A DNA stretch of 64,000 nucleotides, from the NCBI RefSeq assembly GCF_012911005.2, contig NZ_WTVS01000003.1:99753-163752 (forward strand), read 5' to 3'. Positions 9,979 to 18,244 of this stretch are shown in pieces (the stretch's first letter is position 1; each line of letters starts with the position of its first letter). The notes under the pieces were generated by a model that worked only from the letters and a program-made list of their open reading frames with translations, did not search any database and was not told the DNA's origin. This DNA is from Aromatoleum toluolicum (GTDB lineage Bacteria; Pseudomonadota; Gammaproteobacteria; Burkholderiales; Rhodocyclaceae). Position numbers and translations under genes: made by a program.

Positions 9979-10031
9979 GCCGGAGGTTCTGCAAAACCGT
10001 GCATAGGTTTTGTCGAACATCCGGCAATTTT
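9979..10031. terminator. Bidirectional terminator between convergent operons
   Basis: A long interrupted hairpin pairs GCCGGA (9979-9984) with TCCGGC (10020-10025), with an inner CAAAACC / GGTTTTG stem. It is followed by AATTTT on the plus strand and preceded by AAAAAA, giving a T-run on the minus strand. It separates the rightward ped-type operon from the leftward gene at 10060. Confidence 0.75.
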
Positions 10032-10059
10032 CCGGGGCGCCGAGTGCCCCGAAAGCCGT

Positions 10060-10902
10060 TCAGGGAATTCTGTGCGTGACCCCGTGAGCCGAGAAGATCC
10101 GCCCGAGTTCACCCGAGCGCTGCAGTTCCGCCAGCGCCTCCGACAGCGCCGCGGCCAGCTCCTTGCTTTCGGCCTTCACGGCCATGCCGAGCGGCCAGCC
10201 CTTCACACGCAGCTCGGGCATGGTCAGCGCGTCGATCGCGAACTGCTTGTGCTCCTTCATTGCCGCCTCCAGCTGGCTGCGCGGGGCCATCACGGCGCTC
10301 ACTTCACCCTTGGCCATCGCGGCTGCCGCTTCGGCAACGCTGCGGAAATGCACGACGTTGTCGCGCAGCCGCCCGTTCAGCACATGCAACATGAAGTCGC
10401 TCGCGTGTGTGTCGAGCTCGACGCCGATCTTCTCGCGCGTGAACACTTCGAAGGCGACCGCGGCCGAACCCGACACCGACGGCACACGCTCGGGATTGCG
10501 CGCGATCGCGATCGTCTCGAGGTGATAGGGACCGAAGATCGCCACCTTGTCGTTCTGTGCCGCGAACTGCGCATCCACGGGCACATGCAGCATCACGTCG
10601 GCCGGGCGCCGGCCGAGGTAGTGCCCTTTCCACACCATGTTGCGCAGGTCGTCGCTCATGTTCTCGTCGGGCGGGAACTCGACGATCTCCGCGCGCATCC
10701 CCAGGCGCTCGGCCAGGGACTGCGCGATGGCCACGTCGATGCCCTTGCCGCGCGCCGAGAACGGCGCGTAGTCGGCATACACGGCCACCCGCAAGGTGCC
10801 CGCCTGCTGCACTTCGAGCTGTGCGGCCGCGTGGGCCGGGAGCAGGGCGCCTGCCAGCATGGCGCCCGCTGCGATCAGGAATGCGCGTCGTTCATTTTTC
10901 AC
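10060..10902 (-). CDS. Quinoprotein dehydrogenase-associated periplasmic binding protein (MoxJ/XoxJ-like)
   Basis: The 280-residue protein has a signal peptide (RRAFLIAAGAMLAGALLPAHA) and the family 3 solute-binding fold: LRVAVYADYAPFSARGKGIDVAIAQSLAERLGM, then WKGHYLGRRPADVMLHVPVD. This wording matches the family found next to PQQ methanol/ethanol dehydrogenases, where MoxJ/XoxJ proteins are thought to help dehydrogenase maturation rather than transport. It starts at a GTG overlapping the end of the cytochrome gene by 11 bases, so the two are translationally coupled. No dehydrogenase gene follows in this window, so its partner must lie elsewhere. Confidence 0.8.
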   Translation of the reverse strand: MKNERRAFLIAAGAMLAGALLPAHAAAQLEVQQAGTLRVAVYADYAPFSARGKGIDVAIAQSLAERLGMRAEIVEFPPDENMSDDLRNMVWKGHYLGRRPADVMLHVPVDAQFAAQNDKVAIFGPYHLETIAIARNPERVPSVSGSAAVAFEVFTREKIGVELDTHASDFMLHVLNGRLRDNVVHFRSVAEAAAAMAKGEVSAVMAPRSQLEAAMKEHKQFAIDALTMPELRVKGWPLGMAVKAESKELAAALSEALAELQRSGELGRIFSAHGVTHRIP

Positions 10903-11353
10903 GTACGGTCTCCAGCCAGGCCTTGATTGCCCACATCGCCTCCTGCGACAGCATGCCCTCGAATGGCGGCATATACACGGCGCCGTTGCGGCTCACGCCG
11001 TTGCGAATGCGCTGCAGGAAATACTCGTCCGTTTCGGGCGCGATGTCGAGCTTGCGCAGGTCCGGCGCGATGCCGCCCGAGACCGCGCCGAGGCCGTGGC
11101 AGCGCGCGCAGTTCTGGTTGAAGGCCGAATCGCCGATGCGGATCGCCTCCGCATTGTCGCGGTACGGATTGACCGCGCGCCATTCCTCGCCGAGCTTGGG
11201 GAGCGACGATACATCCACCGCCTGCGGCGTCACGTCGCCGTGTGCGTGGGCCAGTCCCGCTCCGAGCGCGAGTCCCGCGGCGAGGGCCGCTGCGCGCAGT
11301 TTGCGGGTCAATGTCTCCTTGTCGTTGTGCTTATCCACCTTTTGATTCCTCAT
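10892..11353 (-). CDS. pedF: Periplasmic cytochrome c-550, PedF type
   Basis: This small exported c-type cytochrome has one heme site, CARCH in FNQNCARCHGLGAVSGG, and a late methionine region (AVYMPPFEGMLSQEAMWAIKAWL) giving the likely sixth ligand. It would accept electrons from a PQQ alcohol dehydrogenase in the periplasm. ATG 11353 gives 153 residues with a long N-terminal tail before the signal peptide. TTG 11311, just after AAGGAG, gives 139 residues with a cleaner signal peptide but a short ribosome-site spacing; the choice is open. It is read from a near-perfect sigma-54 promoter at 11398-11412 and is coupled to the MoxJ-like gene. Confidence 0.85.
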   Translation of the reverse strand: MRNQKVDKHNDKETLTRKLRAAALAAGLALGAGLAHAHGDVTPQAVDVSSLPKLGEEWRAVNPYRDNAEAIRIGDSAFNQNCARCHGLGAVSGGIAPDLRKLDIAPETDEYFLQRIRNGVSRNGAVYMPPFEGMLSQEAMWAIKAWLETVREK

Positions 11354-11397
11354 CTCTGATTGACGACGCCCGGAGTGCCGGATCTGCACCCTCCTTC

Positions 11398-11412
11398 GCA
11401 AGCCCTGTGCCA
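11398..11412 (-). promoter_or_regulatory. Sigma-54 promoter of the pedF operon
   Basis: On the minus strand the sequence reads TGGCAC-N5-TTGC, a perfect match to the RpoN core with GG-to-GC spacing of 12. It lies about 45 bases before ATG 11353 and is divergent from a second sigma-54 promoter at 11471. Confidence 0.85.
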
Positions 11413-11470
11413 CGTTGGCGGAGCGGCACGGAATCCGGCGTATTTCCTTGGTAAGGCGCCTGAACGCTGC

Positions 11471-11485
11471 TGGCAGGAAAATTGC
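11471..11485 (+). promoter_or_regulatory. Sigma-54 promoter of the AcoR-type regulator gene
   Basis: TGGCAG-N5-TTGC with correct spacing of 12 between GG and GC lies 120 bases upstream of the regulator ATG at 11606. Only one core base differs from consensus. A regulator that itself needs sigma-54 suggests positive autoregulation or control by the paralogue at the left edge. Confidence 0.72.
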
Positions 11486-11605
11486 TCCTCTGTTGTTGCC
11501 GGTTCGGATGAACGATTGCTTCGAGCTGGTGCAGGTGCTACTTTCTGACACAAGGGACAAACAAAAAAATAGTCCCCAAAGTGACGCGCAGGAGAGGAGG
11601 AGAAG

Positions 11606-13675
11606 ATGGCCGTATTGCCGCAATTGCGGGATCGCCGCGAGAACACCATTTCGGACGCGCGACGATTTTTCTTCGAGCTTGGCCAGACGCCGGAGGCCGG
11701 GCTCGCCCCTCCTGTGCTGCGTTCCTGGCAGCGCTGTCGCAACGGCGGGCTCGACCACCTCGATGCCTACATGATCGACCCGGCGGGCCGCGCCCAGCTC
11801 TCCGACGCGCGCGACCGCAGCGCGCGTCTGCTGGAGCACGCCGGCGGGATCATGGAACACGTGTTCGAGCAGATCCGCGCCTCCGGCAGCATGGTCATCC
11901 TCGCCGACACCAAAGGCATGATCCTGCACTGCCTCGGCGATCCGGATTTTGTCGGCCGTGCGCAACGCGTCGCACTGCAGCCGGGCGCGTCGTGGGATGA
12001 AACCTTTCGCGGCACCAATGCGATCGGCACCGCGATCCTGGAAGGTGCACCGGTCGAAATCCATGGCGCCGAACACTACCTGGAACGCAATGGCTTTTTG
12101 ACCTGCAGTGCCGCGCCGGTGTTCAACGCACAGGGATGTCTCGCCGGCGTGCTCGACATCTCGGGCGATTCGCGCAACAACCAGCGCCATACGCTGGGTC
12201 TGGTGCGCCTCTCGGTGCAACTGCTCGAGAAGCGGCTCTTCGAGGCGGAGTTCGCCAAGGAAATCCGCATCGCCTTCCATCCCCGCCCCGAATACGTCGG
12301 CAGCCTGCAGGAAGCGCTGCTCGCGGTCGACGCCGACGGCCGCATCGTCGGCGCCAACCCGGTCGCGCGCGAGTGGCTGGGGCTTGCGGCGGGGCTCGCC
12401 GACGCACCGTCCTTCGGCACGCTCTTCCGCACCGGCTTCGGTCAGGTGCTCGATCGCGCGGCCAACGCGCCCGACGATCTGCTGCTGCTCGAAATGCGGC
12501 GCGGCGACGCCGTCTTCGTGCAGGTGCGCGGCCACCGGCGGACGCGCCCCGAGGTCCATGCGCCCAGATTGCAGGAAGCGGCACCGGAGTCGGCAAAGGG
12601 GCCGGCGAAAACCTCGGACGGTTCGAAAGGTCGCATCACCCTCGACAGCCTCGCGACCGGCGACGCGCGCCTGCAACTCGCGCTCGACCGCGCGCGCCGC
12701 GTGCAGGGGAAGGACATCCCGCTGCTGATCCAGGGCGAATCGGGTGTCGGCAAGGAACTCTTCGCTCGCGCCTTCCACAACAGCGGCGTGCGCAGCGACG
12801 GACCCTTCGTCGCGCTCAACTGTGCGGCGATTCCCGAGAACCTCATCGAATCGGAACTCTTCGGCTACGTCGGCGGCTCCTTCACCGGCGCGCGGCGCGA
12901 AGGAGCGGTCGGCAAGTTGCAGCAGGCCCACGGCGGCACGCTGTTCCTCGATGAAATCGGCGACATGCCGCTCGGCATGCAGGCGCGACTGCTGCGCGTG
13001 CTGCAGGAGCGCAGCGTCACGCCGATCGGTTCGATGAAGTCCATCCCGGTCGATATCTCGCTCGTGTGCGCAACCCACCGCGTGCTGCGCGACGCGGTGA
13101 AGCAGGGCGTGTTCCGCGAAGACCTCTATTACCGCGTCAACAGCCTCACCGTCACCCTGCCGCCCTTGCGCGAACGCACCGACGTCCGTCGTATCGTGCT
13201 GAACCTGCTCGAGATCGAAGCGGCCGACCGGCGGAGCGGGCCGCTCGGCATCAGCGAAGAGGTCATGGACTTCTTCGAACGCTACCCCTGGCCGGGCAAC
13301 GTCCGCCAACTCCAGAACGTCATCCGCGTCGCCGTCGCGCTGCTCGACGACAACGAGGACGAGATCGCGTCGATCCATCTGCCCGAGGAGCTCTTCGGCA
13401 TCGACGGCGGGGACGACAATTCGGAGCCCGCCGCGCGACCAGCGGTCGCGATGGCCCCGGCCTATACCTCGCCTTTTGCCGCCGCCGTACCGACCGCGGC
13501 CGCTGCGCTTGCCCCCTCGGCGCCCGCACCCGGCGCTCCGCGCAGTCTGGATGAAATCGAACTGGAAGCGATCACCACGGTCATGCGCGAGGTGGGCGGA
13601 AACGTCTCGGCCGCTGCGCGCAGGTTGGGCGTCAGCCGCAATACGCTCTACCGCAAGCTCGGCAAATTGAACTGA
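11606..13675 (+). CDS. AcoR-family sigma-54-dependent transcriptional activator
   Basis: This is a complete 689-residue activator. The N-terminal GAF region contains LADTKGMILHCLG and [11 protein letters not shown], and a PAS-like segment follows near residue 230. The AAA+ domain has Walker A GESGVGKELFARAFH at about residue 376, the sigma-54 loop as GGSFTGARREG (Ser for the first Ala) and Walker B GTLFLDEIGDM. After an Ala/Pro-rich linker (about 585-630) comes a Fis-type helix-turn-helix, GGNVSAAARRLGVSRNTLYRKL. It is flanked by sigma-54 promoters for itself, for pedF (divergent) and for aorA (97 bases after its stop), so it probably links alcohol and aldehyde oxidation. The inducer is inferred to be an alcohol or aldehyde. 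Confidence 0.9.
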   Translation: MAVLPQLRDRRENTISDARRFFFELGQTPEAGLAPPVLRSWQRCRNGGLDHLDAYMIDPAGRAQLSDARDRSARLLEHAGGIMEHVFEQIRASGSMVILADTKGMILHCLGDPDFVGRAQRVALQPGASWDETFRGTNAIGTAILEGAPVEIHGAEHYLERNGFLTCSAAPVFNAQGCLAGVLDISGDSRNNQRHTLGLVRLSVQLLEKRLFEAEFAKEIRIAFHPRPEYVGSLQEALLAVDADGRIVGANPVAREWLGLAAGLADAPSFGTLFRTGFGQVLDRAANAPDDLLLLEMRRGDAVFVQVRGHRRTRPEVHAPRLQEAAPESAKGPAKTSDGSKGRITLDSLATGDARLQLALDRARRVQGKDIPLLIQGESGVGKELFARAFHNSGVRSDGPFVALNCAAIPENLIESELFGYVGGSFTGARREGAVGKLQQAHGGTLFLDEIGDMPLGMQARLLRVLQERSVTPIGSMKSIPVDISLVCATHRVLRDAVKQGVFREDLYYRVNSLTVTLPPLRERTDVRRIVLNLLEIEAADRRSGPLGISEEVMDFFERYPWPGNVRQLQNVIRVAVALLDDNEDEIASIHLPEELFGIDGGDDNSEPAARPAVAMAPAYTSPFAAAVPTAAAALAPSAPAPGAPRSLDEIELEAITTVMREVGGNVSAAARRLGVSRNTLYRKLGKLN

Positions 13676-13682
13676 AGTGCGA

Positions 13683-13705
13683 AAACCATGCTTGCGGCAT
13701 GGTTT
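13683..13705. promoter_or_regulatory. Perfect 9-bp inverted repeat before the aorA sigma-54 promoter
   Basis: AAACCATGC and GCATGGTTT are separated by five bases, ending one base before the -24 element. There is no T-run, so it is a poor terminator for the upstream regulator gene. An operator or an RNA stem at the end of that mRNA are both possible. Confidence 0.55.
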
Positions 13706-13706
13706 G

Positions 13707-13721
13707 TGGCATGATATTTGC
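13707..13721 (+). promoter_or_regulatory. Sigma-54 promoter of the aor operon
   Basis: TGGCAT-N5-TTGC has the exact GG-to-GC spacing of 12 and one departure from consensus. It lies 51 bases upstream of the aorA ATG at 13773, so the operon should depend on RpoN and an activator, most simply the AcoR-type protein encoded just upstream. Confidence 0.85.
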
Positions 13722-13772
13722 AATCTGCGACACGTTGTCCCGAAGCGAAACAAACGACGGAGGAGTACATCG

Positions 13773-14249
13773 ATGTGGAAATCCCTTCACATTGACCCCG
13801 CGAAGTGCACCGGCTGCCTGCAGTGCGAAATGGCCTGCTCGTATGAGCACACCGGGGTCATCAATCCCAGCAACTCGCTGATCAAGGTCTTCAACTTCGA
13901 GCACGAAGGGCGCAAGGTGCCGTACACCTGTACCCAGTGCACGGACGCGTGGTGCATGCATTCCTGTCCGGTCGATGCGATCCGGCTCGACCTGACGACC
14001 GGCGCCAAGATGGTGTTCGAGGACACCTGTGTCGGCTGCAAGGTATGTACGATCGCCTGTCCGTTCGGCACGGTGAATTACAACCAGGTCACCGGCAAGG
14101 TCCAGAAATGCGACCTGTGCGAGGGCGATCCCGCATGCGCGAAAGCCTGCCCGACCGGCGCGATCACCTACATCGACGCCAACTGGACCGGACTCGGCCG
14201 CATGCAGGCCTGGGCTGCCAAGGCCAACACCCCCGCATCGGCGGCCTGA
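13773..14249 (+). CDS. aorA: Tungsten aldehyde oxidoreductase, polyferredoxin subunit AorA
   Basis: The 158-residue electron-transfer subunit carries four [4Fe-4S] motifs: CTGCLQCEMACS, CTQCTDAWCMHSCP, CVGCKVCTIACP and CDLCEGDPACAKACP. In the characterised Aromatoleum enzyme AorA pairs with AorB and passes electrons along a filament to AorC. ATG 13773 follows a GGAGGAG ribosome site; upstream codons in the same frame run through the promoter and are not used. It is the first gene of the sigma-54-driven aor operon, 15 bases before aorB. Confidence 0.92.
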   Translation: MWKSLHIDPAKCTGCLQCEMACSYEHTGVINPSNSLIKVFNFEHEGRKVPYTCTQCTDAWCMHSCPVDAIRLDLTTGAKMVFEDTCVGCKVCTIACPFGTVNYNQVTGKVQKCDLCEGDPACAKACPTGAITYIDANWTGLGRMQAWAAKANTPASAA

Positions 14250-14264
14250 GAGGAGAGGAATACC

Positions 14265-16112
14265 ATGGCATGGAATCGCAAGCTGCTGCGGGTGAACCTC
14301 ACCCAGGGCACGTGCAAGGAAGAGCCCCTCAACATGGAGTGGGCCAACGAATACCTCGGGTCGCGCGGCCTCTCGGCCAAGTATCTGGTCTCCGAGATCG
14401 ATCCCAAGGTCGATCCGCTGTCGCCCGACAACAAACTGATCATGGCGACCGGCCCGCTCACCGGCACGATGGCCTCCACCGGCGGCCGCTATACCGTGAG
14501 CTGCAAGGGGCCGCTCACCGGCGCGATCGCCTGTTCCAACTCGGGCGGTTTCTTCGGCGCCGAGCTGAAGTTCGCCGGTTGGGACATGATCATCTTCGAA
14601 GGCCGGTCGCCCAAGCCCGTCTACCTCTTCATCGAGAACGACAAGGCGGAACTGCGCGACGCCTCGCACCTGTGGGGCACCAGCTGCTGGCACACCGAGG
14701 AGCAGATCAAGGCCGATCACCAGGACCCGCTGATCCGCGTCTCCTCGATCGGCAAGGCGGGCGAGAACCAGGTGCTGTTCGCGGTCGTCATCAATGACCT
14801 GCACCGCGCGGCCGGCCGATCGGGCGTGGGCGCCGTGATGGGCTCGAAGAACCTCAAGGCGGTCGCGATCCGCGGCACCAAGGGCGTTGCGGGCATCAAG
14901 GACTTCCCGGCCTTTCTCAAGGCCACGGCGGACGCGAAGAAGGTGCTCGCCGACAATGCCGTCACCGGCCAGGGCCTGCCGAAGTTCGGCACCCAGGTGC
15001 TGATGAACGTCATCAACGAGATCGGCGCACTGCCCACGCGCAACCACCGCGACGTGCAGTTCGAGGACGCCTCCAAGATTTCCGCCGAGGCGATGCACGA
15101 GAAGCGCCCGAGCGACGGCAAGTCGCACCTCGTCACCAACGCCGCGTGCTTCGGCTGCACCATCGCCTGCGGGCGCATCTCGCAGCTCGACAAGAACCAT
15201 TTCACCGTCAAGAACAGCCCGCAGTACTGGGGTGCGTCGGGCGGCCTGGAATACGAAGCGGCGTGGGCGCTCGGTGCGGCCAACGGCGTCGGCGACCTCG
15301 AGGCGCTGCAGTACGCCAACATGCTGTGCAACGAGCAGGGCATGGACCCGATCTCCTTCGGCGCCACCGTCGGCGCGGCGATGGAGCTCTATGAGATGGG
15401 TGTGCTGAAGAAGGAAGAGATGGGCATCGACACGCCCTTCGGTTCCGCTGAGGCGCTGGCGAAACTCGCCGAGATGACCGCCAATGGCGAAGGTTTCGGC
15501 AAGGAGATCGGTCAGGGCTCCGCGCGCATGTGCGCGAAGTACGGCCACCCCGAGCTGTCGATGAGCGTCAAGAAGCAGGAATTCCCTGCCTACGACTCGC
15601 GCGGCATCCAGGGCATGGGCCTCGCGTACGCGACGTCCAACCGCGGCGCGTGCCACCTGCGCGGCTACACCGTCGCCTCCGAAGTGCTGGGCATCCCGGT
15701 CAAGACGGACCCGCTCGTCACCGAAGGCAAGGCCGAACTCGTGAAGGCCTTCCAGGACGCCACCGCGGTGTTCGACGCGGCCGGCATCTGCGTGTTCACG
15801 TCCTTCGCGTGGACGCTCGCCGACGTGCAGCCGCAACTCGCGGCGGCCTGCGGCGAGGAATGGACGATGGAGAAGCTCAACGCGGTCGGCGAGCGCATCT
15901 GGAACCTCGAGCGCCAGTTCAACAACGCGGCCGGCTTCACCGCCAAGGACGACAATCTGCCGCCGCGCCTGTTGACGGAACCGGCCAAGACCGGCCCGGC
16001 GAAGGGACTCGTCAACGGCCTCGACAAGATGCTGCCCGAGTACTACAAGGTGCGCGGCTGGACGCCCGACGGCGTGCCGACCGCGGAAACTCTGGCGCGA
16101 CTCGGACTCTGA
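14265..16112 (+). CDS. aorB: Tungsten-containing aldehyde:ferredoxin oxidoreductase catalytic subunit AorB
   Basis: The 615-residue AFOR-family enzyme oxidises aldehydes to acids at a tungsten bis-pterin site. Recognisable family segments are MATGPLTGTMASTGGRYTVSCKGPLTG near residue 65, the RVSSIGKAGENQVLFA and GRSGVGAVMGSKNLKA segments, and the cluster cysteines CFGCTIACGR (about residues 296-304) plus the late cysteine in FDAAGICVF. The length is typical. It sits between the ferredoxin and FAD subunit genes, with tungstate transporter genes at the end of the operon, which supports W rather than Mo. It should work in the cytoplasm on aldehydes from alcohol, amino-acid or aromatic metabolism, and in reverse as an acid reductase. 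Confidence 0.95.
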   Translation: MAWNRKLLRVNLTQGTCKEEPLNMEWANEYLGSRGLSAKYLVSEIDPKVDPLSPDNKLIMATGPLTGTMASTGGRYTVSCKGPLTGAIACSNSGGFFGAELKFAGWDMIIFEGRSPKPVYLFIENDKAELRDASHLWGTSCWHTEEQIKADHQDPLIRVSSIGKAGENQVLFAVVINDLHRAAGRSGVGAVMGSKNLKAVAIRGTKGVAGIKDFPAFLKATADAKKVLADNAVTGQGLPKFGTQVLMNVINEIGALPTRNHRDVQFEDASKISAEAMHEKRPSDGKSHLVTNAACFGCTIACGRISQLDKNHFTVKNSPQYWGASGGLEYEAAWALGAANGVGDLEALQYANMLCNEQGMDPISFGATVGAAMELYEMGVLKKEEMGIDTPFGSAEALAKLAEMTANGEGFGKEIGQGSARMCAKYGHPELSMSVKKQEFPAYDSRGIQGMGLAYATSNRGACHLRGYTVASEVLGIPVKTDPLVTEGKAELVKAFQDATAVFDAAGICVFTSFAWTLADVQPQLAAACGEEWTMEKLNAVGERIWNLERQFNNAAGFTAKDDNLPPRLLTEPAKTGPAKGLVNGLDKMLPEYYKVRGWTPDGVPTAETLARLGL

Positions 16113-16146
16113 GCATCGCCTGACGCTCGCCTGTCGAGCGTGTGAG

Positions 16147-16176
16147 CCCTTCCCGGCGGCCCGCTGCCGGGAAGGG
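16147..16176 (+). other. Strong intercistronic stem-loop between aorB and aorC
   Basis: An 11-bp perfect stem, CCCTTCCCGGC / GCCGGGAAGGG, has an 8-base loop and no T-run. It lies in the 93-base gap between aorB and aorC, the largest gap in the aorABC part of the operon. It could protect the upstream message or reduce read-through, lowering aorC relative to aorAB. Confidence 0.8.
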
Positions 16177-16205
16177 TGCCTCATCGCCCAAACGAGGACG
16201 AACCC

Positions 16206-17477
16206 ATGAAACACGTGATACTCGGCAACGGACCCGCCGGCGTCGTAGCGGCCGAAACGCTGCGCCGCGCCGCGCCCGCCGACGAGATCCTGATGGTCGG
16301 CAGCGAGGACGCCCCGCCGTACTCGCGCATGGCCATTCCCTACCTGCTGGAAGAGAACATCGACGAAACGGGCACTTACCTGCGCAAGGCGCCCGACCAT
16401 TTCCGCAGGCTGAACATCGGCGAACTGCGCGCTCGCGCCGTGTCGCTGGATACCGACAAGCGCCGCATCCTGTTCCACGACGGCCACTTCGAGGACTACG
16501 ACCGCCTGCTGGTCGCGACCGGCTCGCATCCGGTGCGTCCGCCGATCCCCGGCGTCGACCTGCCTGAAGTGCAGACCTGCTGGACGCTGGACGACGCCCG
16601 CGCGATCGCCAGTCTGGCGAAGCCCGGATCGCGCGTGCTGCAACTCGGCGCCGGCTTCATCGGCTGCATCATCATGCAGGCGCTCGCCGCCCGCGGCGTG
16701 AAGCTCACCGTCGTCGAGATGGGCGACCGCATGGTGCCGCGCATGATGACACCCAAGGCCGGCGGCATGATCAAGAGCTGGGTCGAGCACAAGGGGGTCC
16801 GCGTCGTCACCAACGCCGGCGTGCAGCGCATCGACCGCGGGGCGGCGGCAGGCAGCATCGATGTGACCCTGTCGACCGGCGAAGTGCTGCCCTGCGACCT
16901 CGTCATCGTCGCGGCCGGCGTCGCGCCCAACGTCGCCTTCCTCGATTCCACCCCCGTCCATGTCGCCAAGGGCGTGCTCGTCGACGACAAGCTCGAAACC
17001 AGCGTCCCGGGCATCTTCGCCGCCGGCGACGTCGCCGAGGCGCCCGACCTCTTCACCGGTGCCCACCTCGTTGCCGCAATCCAGCCCAATGCCGCCGACC
17101 AGGCCCGTGTGGCCGCGCTCAACATGGCGGGGCGCCACACGAAGCTCAACGGCGTGCTTGCGATCAACGTGCTCGACACGCTGGGGCTGATCTCGGCGTC
17201 CTTCGGCCAGTGGTGGGGCGAGGGGAGCGAAACCGGCGGAGCAGGGGTCGAACACGTCGACGAGAAACGCTTCCGCTACCTCAGCCTGCAGTTCAAGGAC
17301 GACGTGATGATCGGCGCAACCTCCATCGGTCTCACCCAGCACGTCGGCGCGCTGCGCGGTCTGATCCACGGGCAGGTGAAGCTCGGGGCATGGAAGGAAC
17401 GGCTGCTCGCCAACCCGCTGCAGTTCGTCGAAGCGTACGTCGCCCGCTCGCAGCAACCCATGGCGCTCGCGCGCTGA
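16206..17477 (+). CDS. aorC: Aldehyde oxidoreductase FAD/NAD-binding subunit AorC
   Basis: The 423-residue pyridine-nucleotide-disulfide reductase-like flavoprotein has an FAD site at the N-terminus (GNGPAGVVAAETL), an NAD site in the middle (LQLGAGFIGCIIMQAL) and the second FAD motif VPGIFAAGDVAEAPD. In the Aromatoleum enzyme this subunit lets the complex use NAD+ (and hydrogen) as well as ferredoxin-type carriers. ATG 16206 lies 93 bases after aorB, with a strong stem-loop between. It overlaps nothing and is followed 19 bases later by the MoaD-like gene. Confidence 0.92.
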   Translation: MKHVILGNGPAGVVAAETLRRAAPADEILMVGSEDAPPYSRMAIPYLLEENIDETGTYLRKAPDHFRRLNIGELRARAVSLDTDKRRILFHDGHFEDYDRLLVATGSHPVRPPIPGVDLPEVQTCWTLDDARAIASLAKPGSRVLQLGAGFIGCIIMQALAARGVKLTVVEMGDRMVPRMMTPKAGGMIKSWVEHKGVRVVTNAGVQRIDRGAAAGSIDVTLSTGEVLPCDLVIVAAGVAPNVAFLDSTPVHVAKGVLVDDKLETSVPGIFAAGDVAEAPDLFTGAHLVAAIQPNAADQARVAALNMAGRHTKLNGVLAINVLDTLGLISASFGQWWGEGSETGGAGVEHVDEKRFRYLSLQFKDDVMIGATSIGLTQHVGALRGLIHGQVKLGAWKERLLANPLQFVEAYVARSQQPMALAR

Positions 17478-17496
17478 TGCCGGAGTGGATGCGCCC

Positions 17497-17748
17497 ATGA
17501 AGATCGGCTTCAAGCTTTTCGCCTCGCTCACCGACCACCTCCCGTCCGACCGCAAGGGCAACCGCATCGAACTGGAAGTCGGCGAGGGGACGACCATCGC
17601 CGAGCTGATCATGCGCTTCAATGTTCCCGAGCGCAGCGCGCATCTCGTGCTCGTCAATGGCCACTTCGTCCCGCCCGCGCAGCGCGCCTCGCGGCGGCTC
17701 GCGGACGGCGACGAACTGGCCATCTGGCCGCCCATCGCCGGCGGCTGA
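17497..17748 (+). CDS. aorD: MoaD/ThiS-like sulfur carrier protein of the aor operon
   Basis: This is an 83-residue ubiquitin-fold protein ending in the Gly-Gly tail (PPIAGG) needed for activation as a thiocarboxylate. The core MKIGFKLFASLTDHLP and DGDELAIWPPIAGG match MoaD-like proteins. ATG 17497 has a GGAG 11 bases upstream; an in-frame GTG at 17485 overlaps that site and is less likely. Its place after aorC suggests it donates sulfur for tungsten-pterin assembly specific to AOR rather than general cofactor synthesis. Confidence 0.85.
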   Translation: MKIGFKLFASLTDHLPSDRKGNRIELEVGEGTTIAELIMRFNVPERSAHLVLVNGHFVPPAQRASRRLADGDELAIWPPIAGG

Positions 17749-17830
17749 ATTCTGCGCCTTCCTGTTCCGGCTCCGCGAGGACCGCAGCCACGCGACCGCG
17801 GCTGGAGGGAACCCGCAGAGTGAGCACCGC

Positions 17831-18166
17831 ATGCCACACATGACAGGAGAGCGCTCGTTGGCGTTTGTCAGCGGCCCCGTGCCGGAGCGCTTTGAGCGTG
17901 ACGTGACCGCCTCGCCAGCCGAATTCGAGCGCGATCTGCGCAAGGCGTCGCCCTGCACGGTGGAAGCCGTCGGACCCGATCATTTCCGTCTGTGCGCCGG
18001 GCCGACCCGGCTCGACATCCATCTTGCCGCGCGCGGCGCGCGTCGGCTAGGCCTGCTTCAATTGCAGACGCTCGGCGTGCGTTACGAATTCTCCGGCGGA
18101 ACCGAATCCGACCGCAGGGCCTTGCTCGTTCTGCTCGATCGCGCGATGCAGCGAGGCGGAGGTTGA
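17831..18166 (+). CDS. Small protein of unknown function at the aorE position
   Basis: About 111 residues with no recognised domain; it is Arg/Ala-rich and mixed alpha/beta in character (ERFERDVTASPAEFERDLRKA, then LGLLQLQTLGVRYEFSGG). No signal peptide or membrane segment is visible. Starts at ATG 17831, ATG 17840 and TTG 17858 are all in frame; TTG 17858 has the best ribosome site (AGGAGA seven bases upstream). It lies between the MoaD-like gene and tupB in the same direction, so a role in AOR maturation is plausible from context only. Confidence 0.7.
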   Translation: MPHMTGERSLAFVSGPVPERFERDVTASPAEFERDLRKASPCTVEAVGPDHFRLCAGPTRLDIHLAARGARRLGLLQLQTLGVRYEFSGGTESDRRALLVLLDRAMQRGGG

Positions 18167-18244
18167 CCTGGCTGATGAGGCCGCGGATGAGGCGGTTCCC
18201 GAGCCGCATGCGGCGCAGGGCTGCCGAAGCGCGGCGCTTGCGCT

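Noticed and set aside
7755..10112. A 785-codon minus-strand frame opposite the ped-type binding protein and permease
   Set aside because: It is antisense to two genes with recognised families, overlaps the two-way terminator and has no domain.
13632..17837. A very long open frame on the minus strand across the aor genes
   Set aside because: It is antisense to aorA-aorD, which have clear motifs, and its translation is Arg/Gly/Val-rich without any domain; it is a by-product of high GC codon use.
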